Positions 41,789 through 52,689 of a DNA stretch of 64,000 nucleotides are shown piece by piece. Within the stretch, counting starts at the first letter, position 1, and every line of letters begins with the position of its first letter. The translations under genes and the position numbers were made by a program. The stretch is from Chondrus crispus. Lineage: Eukaryota > Rhodophyta > Florideophyceae > Gigartinales > Gigartinaceae. The stretch spans positions 530,955-594,954 of the forward strand of contig NW_005178983.1 of assembly GCF_000350225.1 (NCBI RefSeq). The letters are read 5' to 3'. Below the pieces are notes generated by a model. It did not search any database, was not told the origin of the DNA, and worked only from the letters and a program-made list of their open reading frames with translations.

Positions 41789-44700
41789 ATGAAGAAAAGA
41801 ATTCGAAAGCAACGGAACATGTTTCAGCTCGGGAGTCGGGGAAGAAGGGGTCGCATTGCGTACGACGATCGGTGGGGAGAACATCATGAGGAGACATTTC
41901 ATCTGCCAGATACATCCGCTCCCTCAACACAAAGTGCTGATGGAACGACACAAAACTGTACGGGTGCGGAGAAAGGTTGCGATGAAATCCGAGGAGCGGG
42001 TGCAGCGGAAACAAAAGAAGAAGAAATGGCAGAGGCGGAGGATAGAGATCATAAAGATGTGTGTTTTGAGACTATAGAGGGGTTTGGAACCCCTATGGTC
42101 CACGAAATGCAGTTCGCAGATGAAATTCCAGTGGCGGAGATGCATGAAACGAATGGGCAAGACATGGGTGGCATGGTAGATATGGTACTTGAACACGTGA
42201 GGGGTACGACAAATGAACTGGTGGTCGGGCTCAGTGCACAGGACGAGGAAGGTGAAATGCATCATGATATAGGACTGCAGTTGGATGTTGCGGAGATCCG
42301 TCGTGGATGGAAGAAGCTTGGCGTGTGGCAAAATTTAATGGCTGTTTTACTTGCGTCCGGGACCGTTCGGTACTCTAAGTCTGGTTATAACATCTTTCGG
42401 AGCTGTTTCAACCACCTTCTAAGGAAATACGAGCCGGGGGGAAATTGTTTCCTGACTACTCTACGGTTTATCGGACTCTGTCCCCTTTGCTTCGAGAGTG
42501 GGGTTTTTTGATGAGCATAGAATGCGAGGCGATTTTAGATACTTCGAAATCGGGCTCCAGACAGACGCTTCAGTCACTGCAGGGATTTGGGCCAGGTTCA
42601 AGCCGTTTCAAAGTCATATTGCCATCATCTTGGTCTTTGATGGACTTGGCGTGCCGCGAGACATGGAATGTACTGAAAGGCGCTGCGAAAGAGTCCATCT
42701 CCCCTAGCTCGGGAGCTCTGTTCTCCACTATCGAAAGCGTTCCCACGGTTCGAAATAGAGATCTCATTCTATACATCGCTCGTAACGTCCTTCCCAGCAC
42801 CGGCGACGAAACGGCGCCCTCCTGCCCATTGCTCACTGCGTACAGGGGAGATGGAGGAGTGGTCACCTTGCACTTGCGGAAGGAACCTCCATTTCGGCAT
42901 GAAGTATTGTGCACTCTGGATATGTGTAGCGGAGCAGATCCAAGATGTTTCAAATTGACGTTCAGGGTTGTCACAACCTCTCTCGAAGTGTCATGGAGAG
43001 GCGGACCACCCCTGACCGAAGCGTCGAGATCAGAGTTACCTTACGGAACATGGAAGGCATTTCGGCGGCCAACAACGGACCTGTGGCGCGCTGGTGACAT
43101 TAGCACAGTTCTACATATCCGTGCTGAGCTGGATTATGTCATGGTACTAGTTCAGCATCACAACAGATCAACACAGGGAGGGCAGCAAATTGAGCTTGTG
43201 TGCATACCCTTCGCTTGCGAGGTTGGAGACGAAGGAGCTGATCATCCTTTACGCATCTCGTTCCATACAGCTTCGAAGGTTTCCGTGGTGGACGTCATAG
43301 TGGCCGGCAACCAGCCATCTCTTTCATTTCAACACTCCCGACCCCCAATTTCACCGTCATATGGTAAGCTTAAAGACGGAATGAAATACTTTGTTGACCA
43401 TATCCTACTATATTCAGATGGATTTTCCCCGTTCCGATTTAAAGCGGGTTCAACGGGGGGTGTCTATTGTCTCTCCCTAAACTATCCTCCGGAATGTAGA
43501 AGTAGTAGAGAGCGGGTACGTGTTCTTGCCCTGACTGAACCTGGAGTGTCAACGAAGGAAGGTCTGAAGCAAGTAGTAGCAGACCTCGTCAAATCATCAA
43601 CAGAGGGTATACCTGCCAGAAATGCCGATGGGGAGGATTTGCTGCTGTTTACCGATGTGGTTGGTTTTGTGAGCGACTACCACGAGGTTGGGCATGTCCT
43701 GGATGCGCTGGGAGTGAATGGAACAGCACCATGCAACCTCTTCTCGTTCGTGCGATTTAAAGGGCCTAAAGGACTCGCATCGCGATATGCATACACCACG
43801 GATATTCACAGCGCAGACGCATGTTTCGCGAGAAATGCGGAAAGAACGAAGGCATTACGAGCCTCTGGTATCTCGGATGTAGAGCTGAACGCATTGGGCC
43901 TGAACGGAAATGACGATGCAGCAAGGATAGCAAGTCCTTTTGTTTCTTTTTCTCAGGATTTGAAGAACGCGTTGAAAAAAACCACGATACCGCTGACCGA
44001 ACATAACGTCCCAGTCGCAAACTCTAGGTTTGACCCGTATCGCTCAATGCTTGTTGCCCCCGACCATCTCCTGGATGGTAACGCAATTAATATTTTAACC
44101 CTTGCCTTTAAGTCCCTTCCTACCGCGACTAGAATAAAGCAGGTAGACGGGTTAATCCGTTCCTTGTTGCGAACAAACCGCCTGGTAACTGAGACACGCA
44201 TCTACAATTTCAGTACAAGTAGTATGCACACGGCAAGCATATCGGCAACGTTTTCGATATTATTGATTGCTTCTTCTGTATTCAAAGAGATTGTTGATAA
44301 CCTATCCTGCCCTCAAGAAATATCTAATGTATCCAAACAAGCACTGTGTTCAATTGTACAGAACCTCAGTTTGTTTAGCAAACTTGTCAGCAAGACATAC
44401 TGGTATCCTAAGCTGCATGTGGATGGATTGGAGCAGGTGAAAAGGTACAATCGTGAAGATGGCACGGCGCATATGGCAGACTTGGAACGCCATTGCAAGA
44501 TGTACATACGAAACTGCAATGACCTTTGTCGAAGCAGTACTATGGCGGGGAAAGAGCTGGACAAGCCGAATATCCATCGGCTTCTAGAGCTTGATATGCA
44601 TTCTATCCCTGCAATGGGTCACGTGCAGCACTTCGCCGAACTTGTTTTCGAATGCGCTCACCAGCCCCTTAAGCAGGCCATGGCAGATTCCAACGGTCAT

Positions 44701-45582
44701 GACGCCCATATACAGGGAATGGATCACATTATTAATAACGATTGGAAAAAACGGCTTTCATCTGCTCTTTATTCTGTAGACGGCAGTTGTGAAATGGAAG
44801 GCAAGGCAATCTCTTCAGTGGTCAATCTCATTTGCGGACGAAGAAGACACGTACATAACTATGTAACGAAAACGAACGGTGAGGCAGAGAAGGCTTTGAG
44901 TATTATTAGAAATGGGTTGTTGAAGCACGTACTCGGAGCTCCATCTACTACTATTAACAACAACCCGAGAAGGGCGGAATGGGTCCTAAGTGAACGTACG
45001 GTAGATGCTGAAGGTTCATTCCATGCGACTATGACTTGTATTGCTGCCGACTTCATTGTAGAAGCGGGTCCCAATGACCCCAAATTCTTCGAAAAGGCAT
45101 GTCGAATGAAAAAATCCCTGTACGGGTTTGGAGTTGTTACATCGCATTCAAGACCGCACGACATGCTCTCGAAAGGCTCTGCGGTTCAAGCACTCGTGTT
45201 CGATGACGAACCGCAAATTGTACCTATACCTGCGGAAGATGAAAGAATTGCTTACATTGATGAGCTGCACGTAGCTTACTTTGCAATCGAAACATTTATG
45301 AAAATGCAGGATGCATATCAAGAGACAACACCTTTCGCTGTTGACAAGAAATGCCAGTTCACTTCCGGATTTATTTATGTTGACGTCCACAAGCCATTTC
45401 AATTCTTGAAGCTCACGGACTCTGTCAGAAGAGTTGGACTAGTTCACGCCTGTCACAGTGACCGTACCACACAATGTCTTAAACCCGAAGAGAATAATTT
45501 GAGTTGCACTGCCTCTATCATGGAGGGGAATATCTTCTACTGCTTATCCAGGCACGACGGTTACCCTCCTCGAATGGCTTAG
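41789..45582 (+). CDS. tnp2/CACTA-like transposase, two frames joined at a possible -1 slippery site
   Basis: The first frame starts at ATG 41789 and runs to 42511 (240 codons): a basic start, an acidic linker, then conserved-looking helices (RRGWKKLGVWQNLMAVLL, YNIFRSCFNHLLRKYE). The second frame is open to TAG 45580-45582 (about 1045 codons). It begins naturally with DYSTVYRTLSPLLREWGF and contains VVGFVSDY, a C-terminal histidine/cysteine part, AELVFECAHQPLK, and the same GYP-RMA end as the paralogue at 1-2335. The first frame joins the second by a -1 step at G-GGG-GGA (42436-42442). No other damage is seen. Likely function: cut-and-paste DNA transposition; tnp2 relationship inferred from the D-Y...C-x-x-C-like region, which in this copy has lost the CxxC (reads CNLFSF). 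Confidence 0.65.
42436..42442 (+). promoter_or_regulatory. Possible -1 ribosomal frameshift heptamer G GGG GGA
   Basis: In the zero frame the codons are CCG GGG GGA AAT, and the heptamer fits X-XXY-YYZ. A -1 slip leads directly into the long downstream frame (AAA TTG TTT). No strong stem-loop is visible 6-9 bases further, so a plain one-base deletion in the G run remains possible. Confidence 0.4.
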
Positions 45583-46466
45583 TTCTCCGCATGTGTTCCC
45601 TGACTTATCGCTGCGTTGAAAATCGGAGCGGCCGTAGTTCCGGATGAGCAAGGAGTCGACGGTGATGACCATCGCAAGATTGCAAAGCGACTAGTCGAAG
45701 CGCAGGCGCTTGAGAGACTGGAGAGCGTTATCGAAGAGGAAGAAGCAGAACCGGCGGACAACGCTAATCCCCAATTACCGGAAGGCAATGAAGTCGCCCG
45801 GAGATTGGGGGGTGGAACAGAATCAAAAGCTGCTCGGAAAAGAGGAAAAAAGCGGAGAAGGAAGCTGAGTCGCAGCGCCGTGTTGAGGCGGAGCAGGCCA
45901 GCATCGCTACATGCGCAACGAAGATGCGTACAACGCACACACCAGTAATTCGCACAACCACGCTTGCACGCCGCAGCCCGACTTCCTTAACACCGAGCTC
46001 GGTGTAGCTCTTCAGCGCGACGAGCCGCAAGCGATAGGGAGTTTCCCAAGGAGCCGCTTGTGATCATTCGCGCGCCGCACGGCCCGTGCGACGTGCGGCA
46101 CGGCCAGAAGACGAGGGCCGAATTAAAAATAGATGAAAGACGCCATTGTAGAAACAGCCAATTAAACCACGTAGCACACATACGTTTCACTCTCCGATGT
46201 CTTTCGACATTTCCGAACTCCCGACACAATATCGCACTACCGCTCGTAACCTGCACCCAGCTGCAACATTATCTGGCCTCCATGACTCCCACTCACCGCG
46301 CCTCCCACGGCTGAATTCTACATCTGAGCGTGGGAGGAAATCCTCTGGATCGTTTCATGCAGGATGGCGATCAACAAACCCCACACAGGCTCGCTCACGG
46401 CTCGGAGCTTGGCAGCAATTACTCACCATGTATCGAATGTGTTTTCTTCTTCACGGTTTCTTCACG
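45583..46466. other. No gene firmly supported
   Basis: A 110-codon plus frame (45616-45948) encodes a very charged, Glu/Arg-rich peptide of unknown kind that may be transposon-related or chance. A GC-rich inverted repeat is near 46070-46105. Nothing else is recognised. Confidence 0.35.
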
Positions 46467-47991
46467 CTATACTACTTCATATTTTCCAAACATCACTACT
46501 ACGACAGCGAGATGCGTGCTATTCACGCCGATGTCGAAAAGCTTCTCCGTGAAACCAGCAATTCCATCCTCAGTGAAAACCTCGTAGAAGCGGTACTTCC
46601 TGACAGGTTTAACGAGACACTCAATCATAATCTCAGTACGCACAGATTTCAAACGAACATGCTCTTCTCCAAAATTGTCTTTAGAATCCGTCCCATCGTT
46701 TCCCACCTTCATTGATATGTACACATCCCAGTCCGCATCGTCCACCCCAAACGTGTCCTCCTCCACATGTTTCTTCCCACGCCCTCTCCCTCGTCCCCTC
46801 CCCTGGCCCCTCATTCTTCCCTTCCCACTTCCTCTCTCGCGCCCCTTTGAGTTCCGTCGCCCTGGGTCTTCGTCGAAACCTGCATTGCTTCCTGCTTGTT
46901 GTGCCAACAACCTCATTCGTTCCCTTGCAGCCTGCCACCGCCGATCCCACCTCGCTTCGCGCGCGGCGTCCTTTCGATTTAAACGCTCAGCTAGCTCATC
47001 TCGCTCCGTTCGCAGTTCGGTCAGATACTCTTGTGGCCTCTCCATGCCCATCTTCTCTATATCCTCAGCCTTCCTCTACGCTTCCGCCTTCGCCGCGAGC
47101 TTGAACCGTGCTTCCGTAGCCCCGCAAAGCGCCCCCTCGTGCCGCTTTTGCTTGAGTTACGGCGCGCTCAGCTCTGACATCAACAGAAGCTCGTCTGCTC
47201 GTACGCGCTTCCACCCCGCCACCTCCGCTGCCCTTGCCTTTCCCGCGCTCAATTTCGCACGTTCGTCATACACGAGCAGCTGCCGCTTGTCGATCTCTTG
47301 GTTCAGCGCTGTCGACGATTCCCACTGTCCGACGCACATGGAAATGTAGTACTTGTCCTCATCTATATCCCTCATATCTTCAATACACAACCTCCTCCAG
47401 TGTATACGATGTATCCACTGGCTCTGCCTCTGTCCCCGACACATCCTTATCCCTTCCGCCGGCTCTTGACATCTTCCACCGTGTCCACTGGCTCTGCCTC
47501 TGTCCCCGACACATCCTTATCCCTTCCGCCGGCTCTTGAATTCTTTTTATCCTGCATTAACTTATTCAACCTCCTCCTATTATCAATTCTCGCCTGCTCC
47601 TCCGCGCTCGTCGCCGTCTTATCACTCGCCTCCCCAGTTTCCACCTTGACTGTCTTTGACACTTCGTCAAAGTTATCTGGTTCCTCTCTAATTTTCTTCC
47701 ACTCGGCATCATAGCATGGCGCATGCGGGCGACATACGGTGGGGTTTCTAAGATTGGCATGGAGGAGCCTGAGAAGGCGGCCACAATGTGGACGACCCGA
47801 GATCGAAGATGAAGTCTTGCGAGTTGAGATGAGAGGGCGGGGCGCGGGGCGCGGTAGGCAGAGGGGACGGTGAAGGGGGGCGGAGGAGGGTCGATCAGAT
47901 ACACATCAGGGGGTGGGCGGATGACTTCTTTTTGCTCGACCATGGCGGGGGATGTGCGTGGTATTTGGGGTAAGTCGGCAGGGTTGCGCAC
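46467..47991 (-). pseudogene. ARP5-like (INO80 complex) gene relic
   Basis: Read on minus over several frames: a Pro-rich beginning near 47991, a charged part with TSAEEQARIDNRRRLNKLMQ, then the clearest block MERPQEYLTELRTERDELAE, RERMRLLAQQ and EEDTFGVDDADWDVYISMK. The sequence RERMRLL...DTFG-x-D-x-DW-x-Y is characteristic of the insertion region of actin-related protein 5, a subunit of the INO80 chromatin remodeller. The actin-fold nucleotide-binding segments are not present, frames change several times, and a 70-bp tandem duplication (47414-47539) causes one of the shifts. After the DDADW block homology fades. A captured or decayed fragment is more likely than a working gene; introns cannot be fully excluded. 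Confidence 0.5.
47414..47539 (+). repeat. 70-bp-period tandem duplication in the ARP5-like relic
   Basis: A 56-bp block (TCCACTGGCTCTGCC...GGCTCTTGA) is found at 47414-47469 and again, identical, at 47484-47539. The period of 70 is not a multiple of three, so it changes the reading frame. Confidence 0.9.
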
Positions 47992-48172
47992 GACTTCGGA
48001 ATCTGGTTGCGGAGAGAAAGGACGGGACGAAGCCCCGTTTGTCCTTTGGAGACTTCGGGAAACAAAACTTGGGGGTCTTGCCTGCCACGTGTAAAAAAAG
48101 ACGAGCGTGCTTTTTCATGACGAATTCATAGTGATAGGAAGCCTTTCCCAAGGCTCAGACTACTGTACCGAA

Positions 48173-49572
48173 ATGAAGCCTCTGGTACCTGGGATACTAA
48201 TTGAGGTCCTCTGGGACATCAAATTAACCAAAGGGGAAGGACGAAGGCGAGGAGAGAGAACGCTTGCATCCCTCTGGTGGCGGGCAGAGTTGGTAACTAA
48301 GGAAGTGGTCGAGGGAAGAGTGAAAGGGAAACTGAAATACGTGGCAAGGGAGGGGTTCGATGAACAACAAGCGATGGTGTGGATTCTTCCTGATTATATT
48401 CGCTTGGTGGAAGATGACGCCACTCAGTTGCGGTGGCGTTATTATGAGTGCCCAGGACAAGTGAGCTATGAAACAGATGGAGAAAATTTTATTCGCCAGA
48501 GCGAAAATGGTGTTGGTGATGGGGAGGCGGTACAAAATTTGCGAATGTATAGCGTGGAGGGGAAAGTGGCTACGCTTTTATCTCGAGTTGAAGAAATCGA
48601 GCGCATGGTTGTTGGCCAGTTTCAATTCTTTTCTTGGATCGAGTCTGCATCAACGGCAGAACGGCAATGTGCACGTCTCCTAAATACTTTGAGACAGAAA
48701 ACATTGGTACTCATCCAGAAGCCGGTACCAAACTTCAAACCGCGACAAGGGGATACGGATCAGGACACATACTACGAAGAGAGCTCTACCGGAAGCATTC
48801 GTTCAGTGGTAGACTGCACCTTGGAAGAGTATGAGAACTTGGCCCGCGCTGTTCATTCGTTGTCCGATTCTGCCCAGTTCAAGCCCTCGTTCCAGGAAAC
48901 CCAGTCTCCCGCAGCGTGCACCGAGCTCGCAGAGATAATTTTCCCATCATGCAAAGATTTGTGCACAGTTATTGGCATAAAATCTGTCGTGGACATGAGA
49001 AATATTGTGCGACGGAGGAAAGGAGGAGGAAAGGAGGAGGAAAAGAAGGAACCGTGCATGAAGCAATTCGCATTATGGGGTTGTATGTCGCAGATGAGAC
49101 CGATGAGAATTCGGCGGCGGCACTGCTGGTGGGAACATGTATGCCATACGTTCGTCGCAAGGCGACGGTCGATGCCCTTGTCCGAAAGAGCCGAGATTTC
49201 GATTTTCGAAGTATGTCGTACACTCACCCTCTCTCACGTTCATCACTTCAAGCAGTTGATCTTGTAAGCAAGGTTTTCGCGGCAAGGCTTTCAGCAACAC
49301 CGAGCGAGGTGTCGGAGGACGAGGCTGTAAAGACTGTTTTCTCGCAGTTGAAAACTTTCTCTTTGCGGTGGCGTCCGATGGTTCCCTCGAACAGTCGATT
49401 CTGGAGTACAGCTACATCCGTTTCTGAACACGTTTGCGGGTCTCTCGAAGTAGAGCTCCCCTACTTCATTATTAGAGGCTTTCAGACCGTGTCCGAAGTC
49501 AGCTATTTGGTTACAGATGAGTACTTGACGCACGTATTTTGTACAAAGGGTCAACCACACATGAGCACCTAG
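48173..49572 (+). CDS. Unknown protein with Tudor-like N-terminus, frame change in a GGA repeat
   Basis: From ATG 48173 (MKPLVPG) the first frame shows a domain of alternating strands with many tryptophans: VPGILIEVLWDIKL, ASLWWRAELV, VWILPDYIRLVEDDATQLRW. This looks like a Tudor/SAWADEE-type chromatin reader, though no exact family is recognised. The natural continuation switches near 49030, within an AGGAGGAAAGGAGGAGG repeat, to a frame that stays open to TAG 49570-49572 and reads GTVHEAIRIMGLYVADETDE, then hydrophobic-polar globular sequence. The purine repeat is prone to indels, so a sequencing error or a recent mutation is likely. No homologue in the window. Probably a host gene, function unknown. 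Confidence 0.5.
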
Positions 49573-50984
49573 TCACGTATGTCGTCGTAGACACATCTAT
49601 GAATTGTCAAAGTCTCAGAGACTTCAAAAAGTTGTCGAACTTTTCAGCACAAACGCGTTAAATGATTCAGTGCAAGGCCATTTGGTAATTTTTTTTGTGG
49701 TTGAGATCTTACATGTTATGACATGGAGCTCCTCTGACGCTGGGATATCCTGGCGGTTGGACATGATGCGAGTTGGGCTCTTACTGCGAGGCGTGCGGGT
49801 GGTACGTCTGATCGTGGGGTGGATACTGTTGGTAATGAGGTTGGTGTGCGTACGGCTGGGGTTGGCGGGGCGGATATGCAGGTGTATGGACCGGGGGAGA
49901 CTGTTGATGAGGTAGAGGGGCGGATTGGTGGTTCGGGTAGGCGGGAGCGAAAGAGTAGTTGTTCTGGACGTTCTTGAATGTGCCGAGGACCATCTTCACG
50001 GCCAATTTGCACGGGTTACCCGCGACGGAGCAGTCTCCGTCCATGCTTCGTTTACCAGAGCGATGAAGAGTCCGACACCTTCTACGTACGTACGCCGGAG
50101 GTCAGTTTTTTACCAACGATAGCCGTAGTGGAACAGTGTGGAATTGTGGAAGCGCTGCAGATGAGCGTGTGGAGCATGTCGACAATCTTGTGCGAGGTAT
50201 TACTGACTGGAGGAGTAGCCAGAAGTTGGCGGTTGGACATGATGCGAGCTGGGATCAACTGCGAGGAGTTATCGCCATCCTTCGAGCCCTCTCGTCCCTA
50301 GCAACCCTATTGTAGGCGTTCGTAGGGCAACCGCAGTGTGATCGGGGGACTAGGGGTGCAATCGTAGTATTTACCTAGTATTTACGTAGTGTGTATGTAA
50401 CAGTAGGTACAGCAGGGCGGATATCTGGGTCAATCGTGCAGTGCTGTCGTATCACATGCGGAGTGCCACCGCAGTAGCATCCCCGCGCCGTTTCTTGTGC
50501 GGAGTGCCACCGGAGTGGCCTTCCCTCATCTCTTCATAGCTCGTCGAATTTCGCAAGTCGGGTGCCGTTATTCTTCGTCTGCAAGAAGCCCACTGGCTGT
50601 TGGACCGTGATCCGAAGAGCGCCGTCAGCTGGATGACCGTCAGCTAATACTACTTCGCGTGCGGCAAGACTGAGGTGGCGCGCCGGTTTCTGCACGAGGC
50701 TACTACGCTGGATGCAGGCTTGGCACCAGCGTGCGTCGCCGTGGGGCATGCGTGCGGCCTCGACCTCGATGTTTCACTAAGCCGCGACGCGCCATCGTGG
50801 GCCGCACGGTCTCCATCCTCGTCGTCTGCTGCCTGCTCTACTCTAGCGTCCTTTCCCCCCGCGCGCACCATGCAACACCCCCGCCCCCGCAACCTCACCG
50901 CCGCCCTATCCCCTACCGGCTACCACCCGGCCACGATCCCCCACACGTGTGTGGTCACCCGCCGTCCAAACACCGTCCAAGACA
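49573..50984. other. No gene firmly supported; contains a 22-bp direct repeat
   Basis: The exact 22-mer starting TGGCGGTTGGACATGATG occurs at 49751-49772 and 50227-50248, with looser similarity extending about 20 bp further. On minus, 49781-50044 encodes a Tyr/Pro/His/Gln-rich tail after a short hydrophobic block; it may be a gene end but no family is recognised. Confidence 0.35.
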
Positions 50985-51748
50985 CGACGCCCTGTGCCGC
51001 CTGGGCCTGGCGGATGCGCTCCTTGACATCGACGCCCAGGTGATCCGCGGCTAAGCCCTCTTCCTGGGCCCGCGAGACGAGCGCCTGCCGTACCACCAGC
51101 CTTCCAGAACAACTAACTGGTCGTATACCTGCTGGCCATCGCGGCCGACTGGCTGCAGGGGCCCTACGTCTACGCGCTGTACGCCGAGTACGGCTACGGG
51201 AAGAAGGAGATCGCCCAGCTCTTCATCGCCGGCTTTGGCTCGTCCGCCGTCTTTGGCACTTTTATCGGCTCCATCGCCGACAAGTATGGCCGCAAGTTTA
51301 ACGTCCTGGTTTTCGTCATCACGTACGCCCTGTGCTGCATGAGCAAGCACTCGCCGAACTTTGCTACCTTGATGCTCGGCAGGCTGCTGGCGGGCATTGC
51401 TACCAGCATCCTCTTCTCGGCCTTCGAGTCGTGGATTGTGTCGGAGCATAACAACCGCGGCTTTGATCCCAACCTCATCGCCGACACTTTTTCAAAGGCC
51501 CAGTTTGGGAATGCTGTCGTCGCCATTGTCGCAGGCCAGATTGCTGGCATGGTCGCTGCCCAGTTTGGAAAGGTCACCCCGTTTGATACGGCCGCTGTCA
51601 TCCTTGCCGCCACGGGCCTCATTGTCATGTTGTCCTGGTCCGAGAACTTTGGCGATAGTAGGCAGACCGTCACCGGCGGCTTGCGCAGTGCCTGGCATAT
51701 GATGATTGCCGATGAGAAGATCTTGCTTGTCGGCATCTTTAGTGCAAT
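50985..51748 (+). pseudogene. MFSD5/molybdate-anion-type transporter fragment
   Basis: The frame ending at 51911 gives, from 51117, VVYLLAIAADWLQGPYVYAL, YGKKEIAQLFIAGFGSSAV, FGTFIGSIADKYGRKFN, then LMLGRLLAGIATSILFSAF, ESWIVSEHNNRGF. These are the DWLQGPYVY, GSS-x-x-GT, ADK-GRK and FESW signatures of the 12-helix molybdate-anion transporter family (Pfam MFS_5, MFSD5/MOT2). About five or six membrane helices are present. The N-terminal part needs another frame; TAA stops at 51052-51054 and 51114-51116 interrupt it. After GIFSAM (about 51748), where the family continues with FEG-x-MY, the sequence becomes unrelated Gln/Lys-rich reading. The codon use is G+C-rich like the ABC-F gene, so this was a host gene, now broken at both ends. 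Confidence 0.7.
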
Positions 51749-52689
51749 GTGCCTGGCAGGCCGCGAACACAGTCCGACGGTCAAACAAAAAGAAGAAAAA
51801 CAGCAACAGCAACAACCACTGCCGATGGCACGCGCTACGGAGCGTTCGAGACTCCCTTTCCCCTTGTGCGGGCTTGCGGTCCACGGTAGATCAACTCCGA
51901 CGGGGGGTTAAGGAAAGATGCCTGGCCCGGGAGGATAATGGTGGTAGAGACTTGTGAAGACTTGAGCGCTCGACAAGTGCGGGTTGGGCTTGTCTACGAG
52001 GATGTAACCGCGGTTCGCTGGGTTGTAAGGCCAATGCTCGACGTGCGTCTTCAGCACCTTGTGTATAATTCAAGGTCTTTGACGGGGGCTTGTTCAGCAC
52101 TACCCGACGGGATCGTAACCGTGTAGCAACGCTACTACCGACGTGTTGCCCGATGGCTAAAAACACCCTCACCAGCGCGATCGCAATCGCGGTAGGTGGT
52201 ACCAACTCTGTCTTGTACAGTAAGACCTTCGACGGAGGCGTCGTCGCAACAGCTTTCCGACGGAACTTGAAACAGTAGCAGCGCTACACAACATGTTGCC
52301 CGATGGCTAAAACACCTACACCGGATCGGTCGCAACCAACTCCAGTGGAACCAACACAATTAAGGGAAAAATAGAGGTAGAGGTAGAAAAGAATAGGGAA
52401 ATAAAGGAAAAAGAAAGGGGAACCCCCGAGCGCAAAGGATATCGTAATCTGTGGTAAAAGGGAGCGTCTTGGGAAAGACGGACTTCGACCAAGGCGATAT
52501 TCAACTTTGGCAACTCGGGTTACCTTTACTGACTTGGTGGTCAGAGGGCTAAAGTATATATCGCCCCGCCGGAGTCACTACAGTAGCTCGCGGCGCTAGA
52601 TCCTAGATCTAATCTAGTGTCAGCAAAATTGATGCCAACTAATTAACTAAATAAAATAAAACAATTAAAAATTAAAACTGTGCAATTCT
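51749..52689. other. Unrecognised, probably mobile-element-derived sequence
   Basis: Starts exactly where the transporter homology breaks off. A direct repeat of about 45 bp built around TGTTGCCCGATGGCTAAA lies at 52123-52166 and 52275-52314. A TATA-like TATATATC is near 52555, and AGATCTAATCTAG near 52601-52618 resembles words inside the chromovirus LTRs. No gene is supported. Confidence 0.4.
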
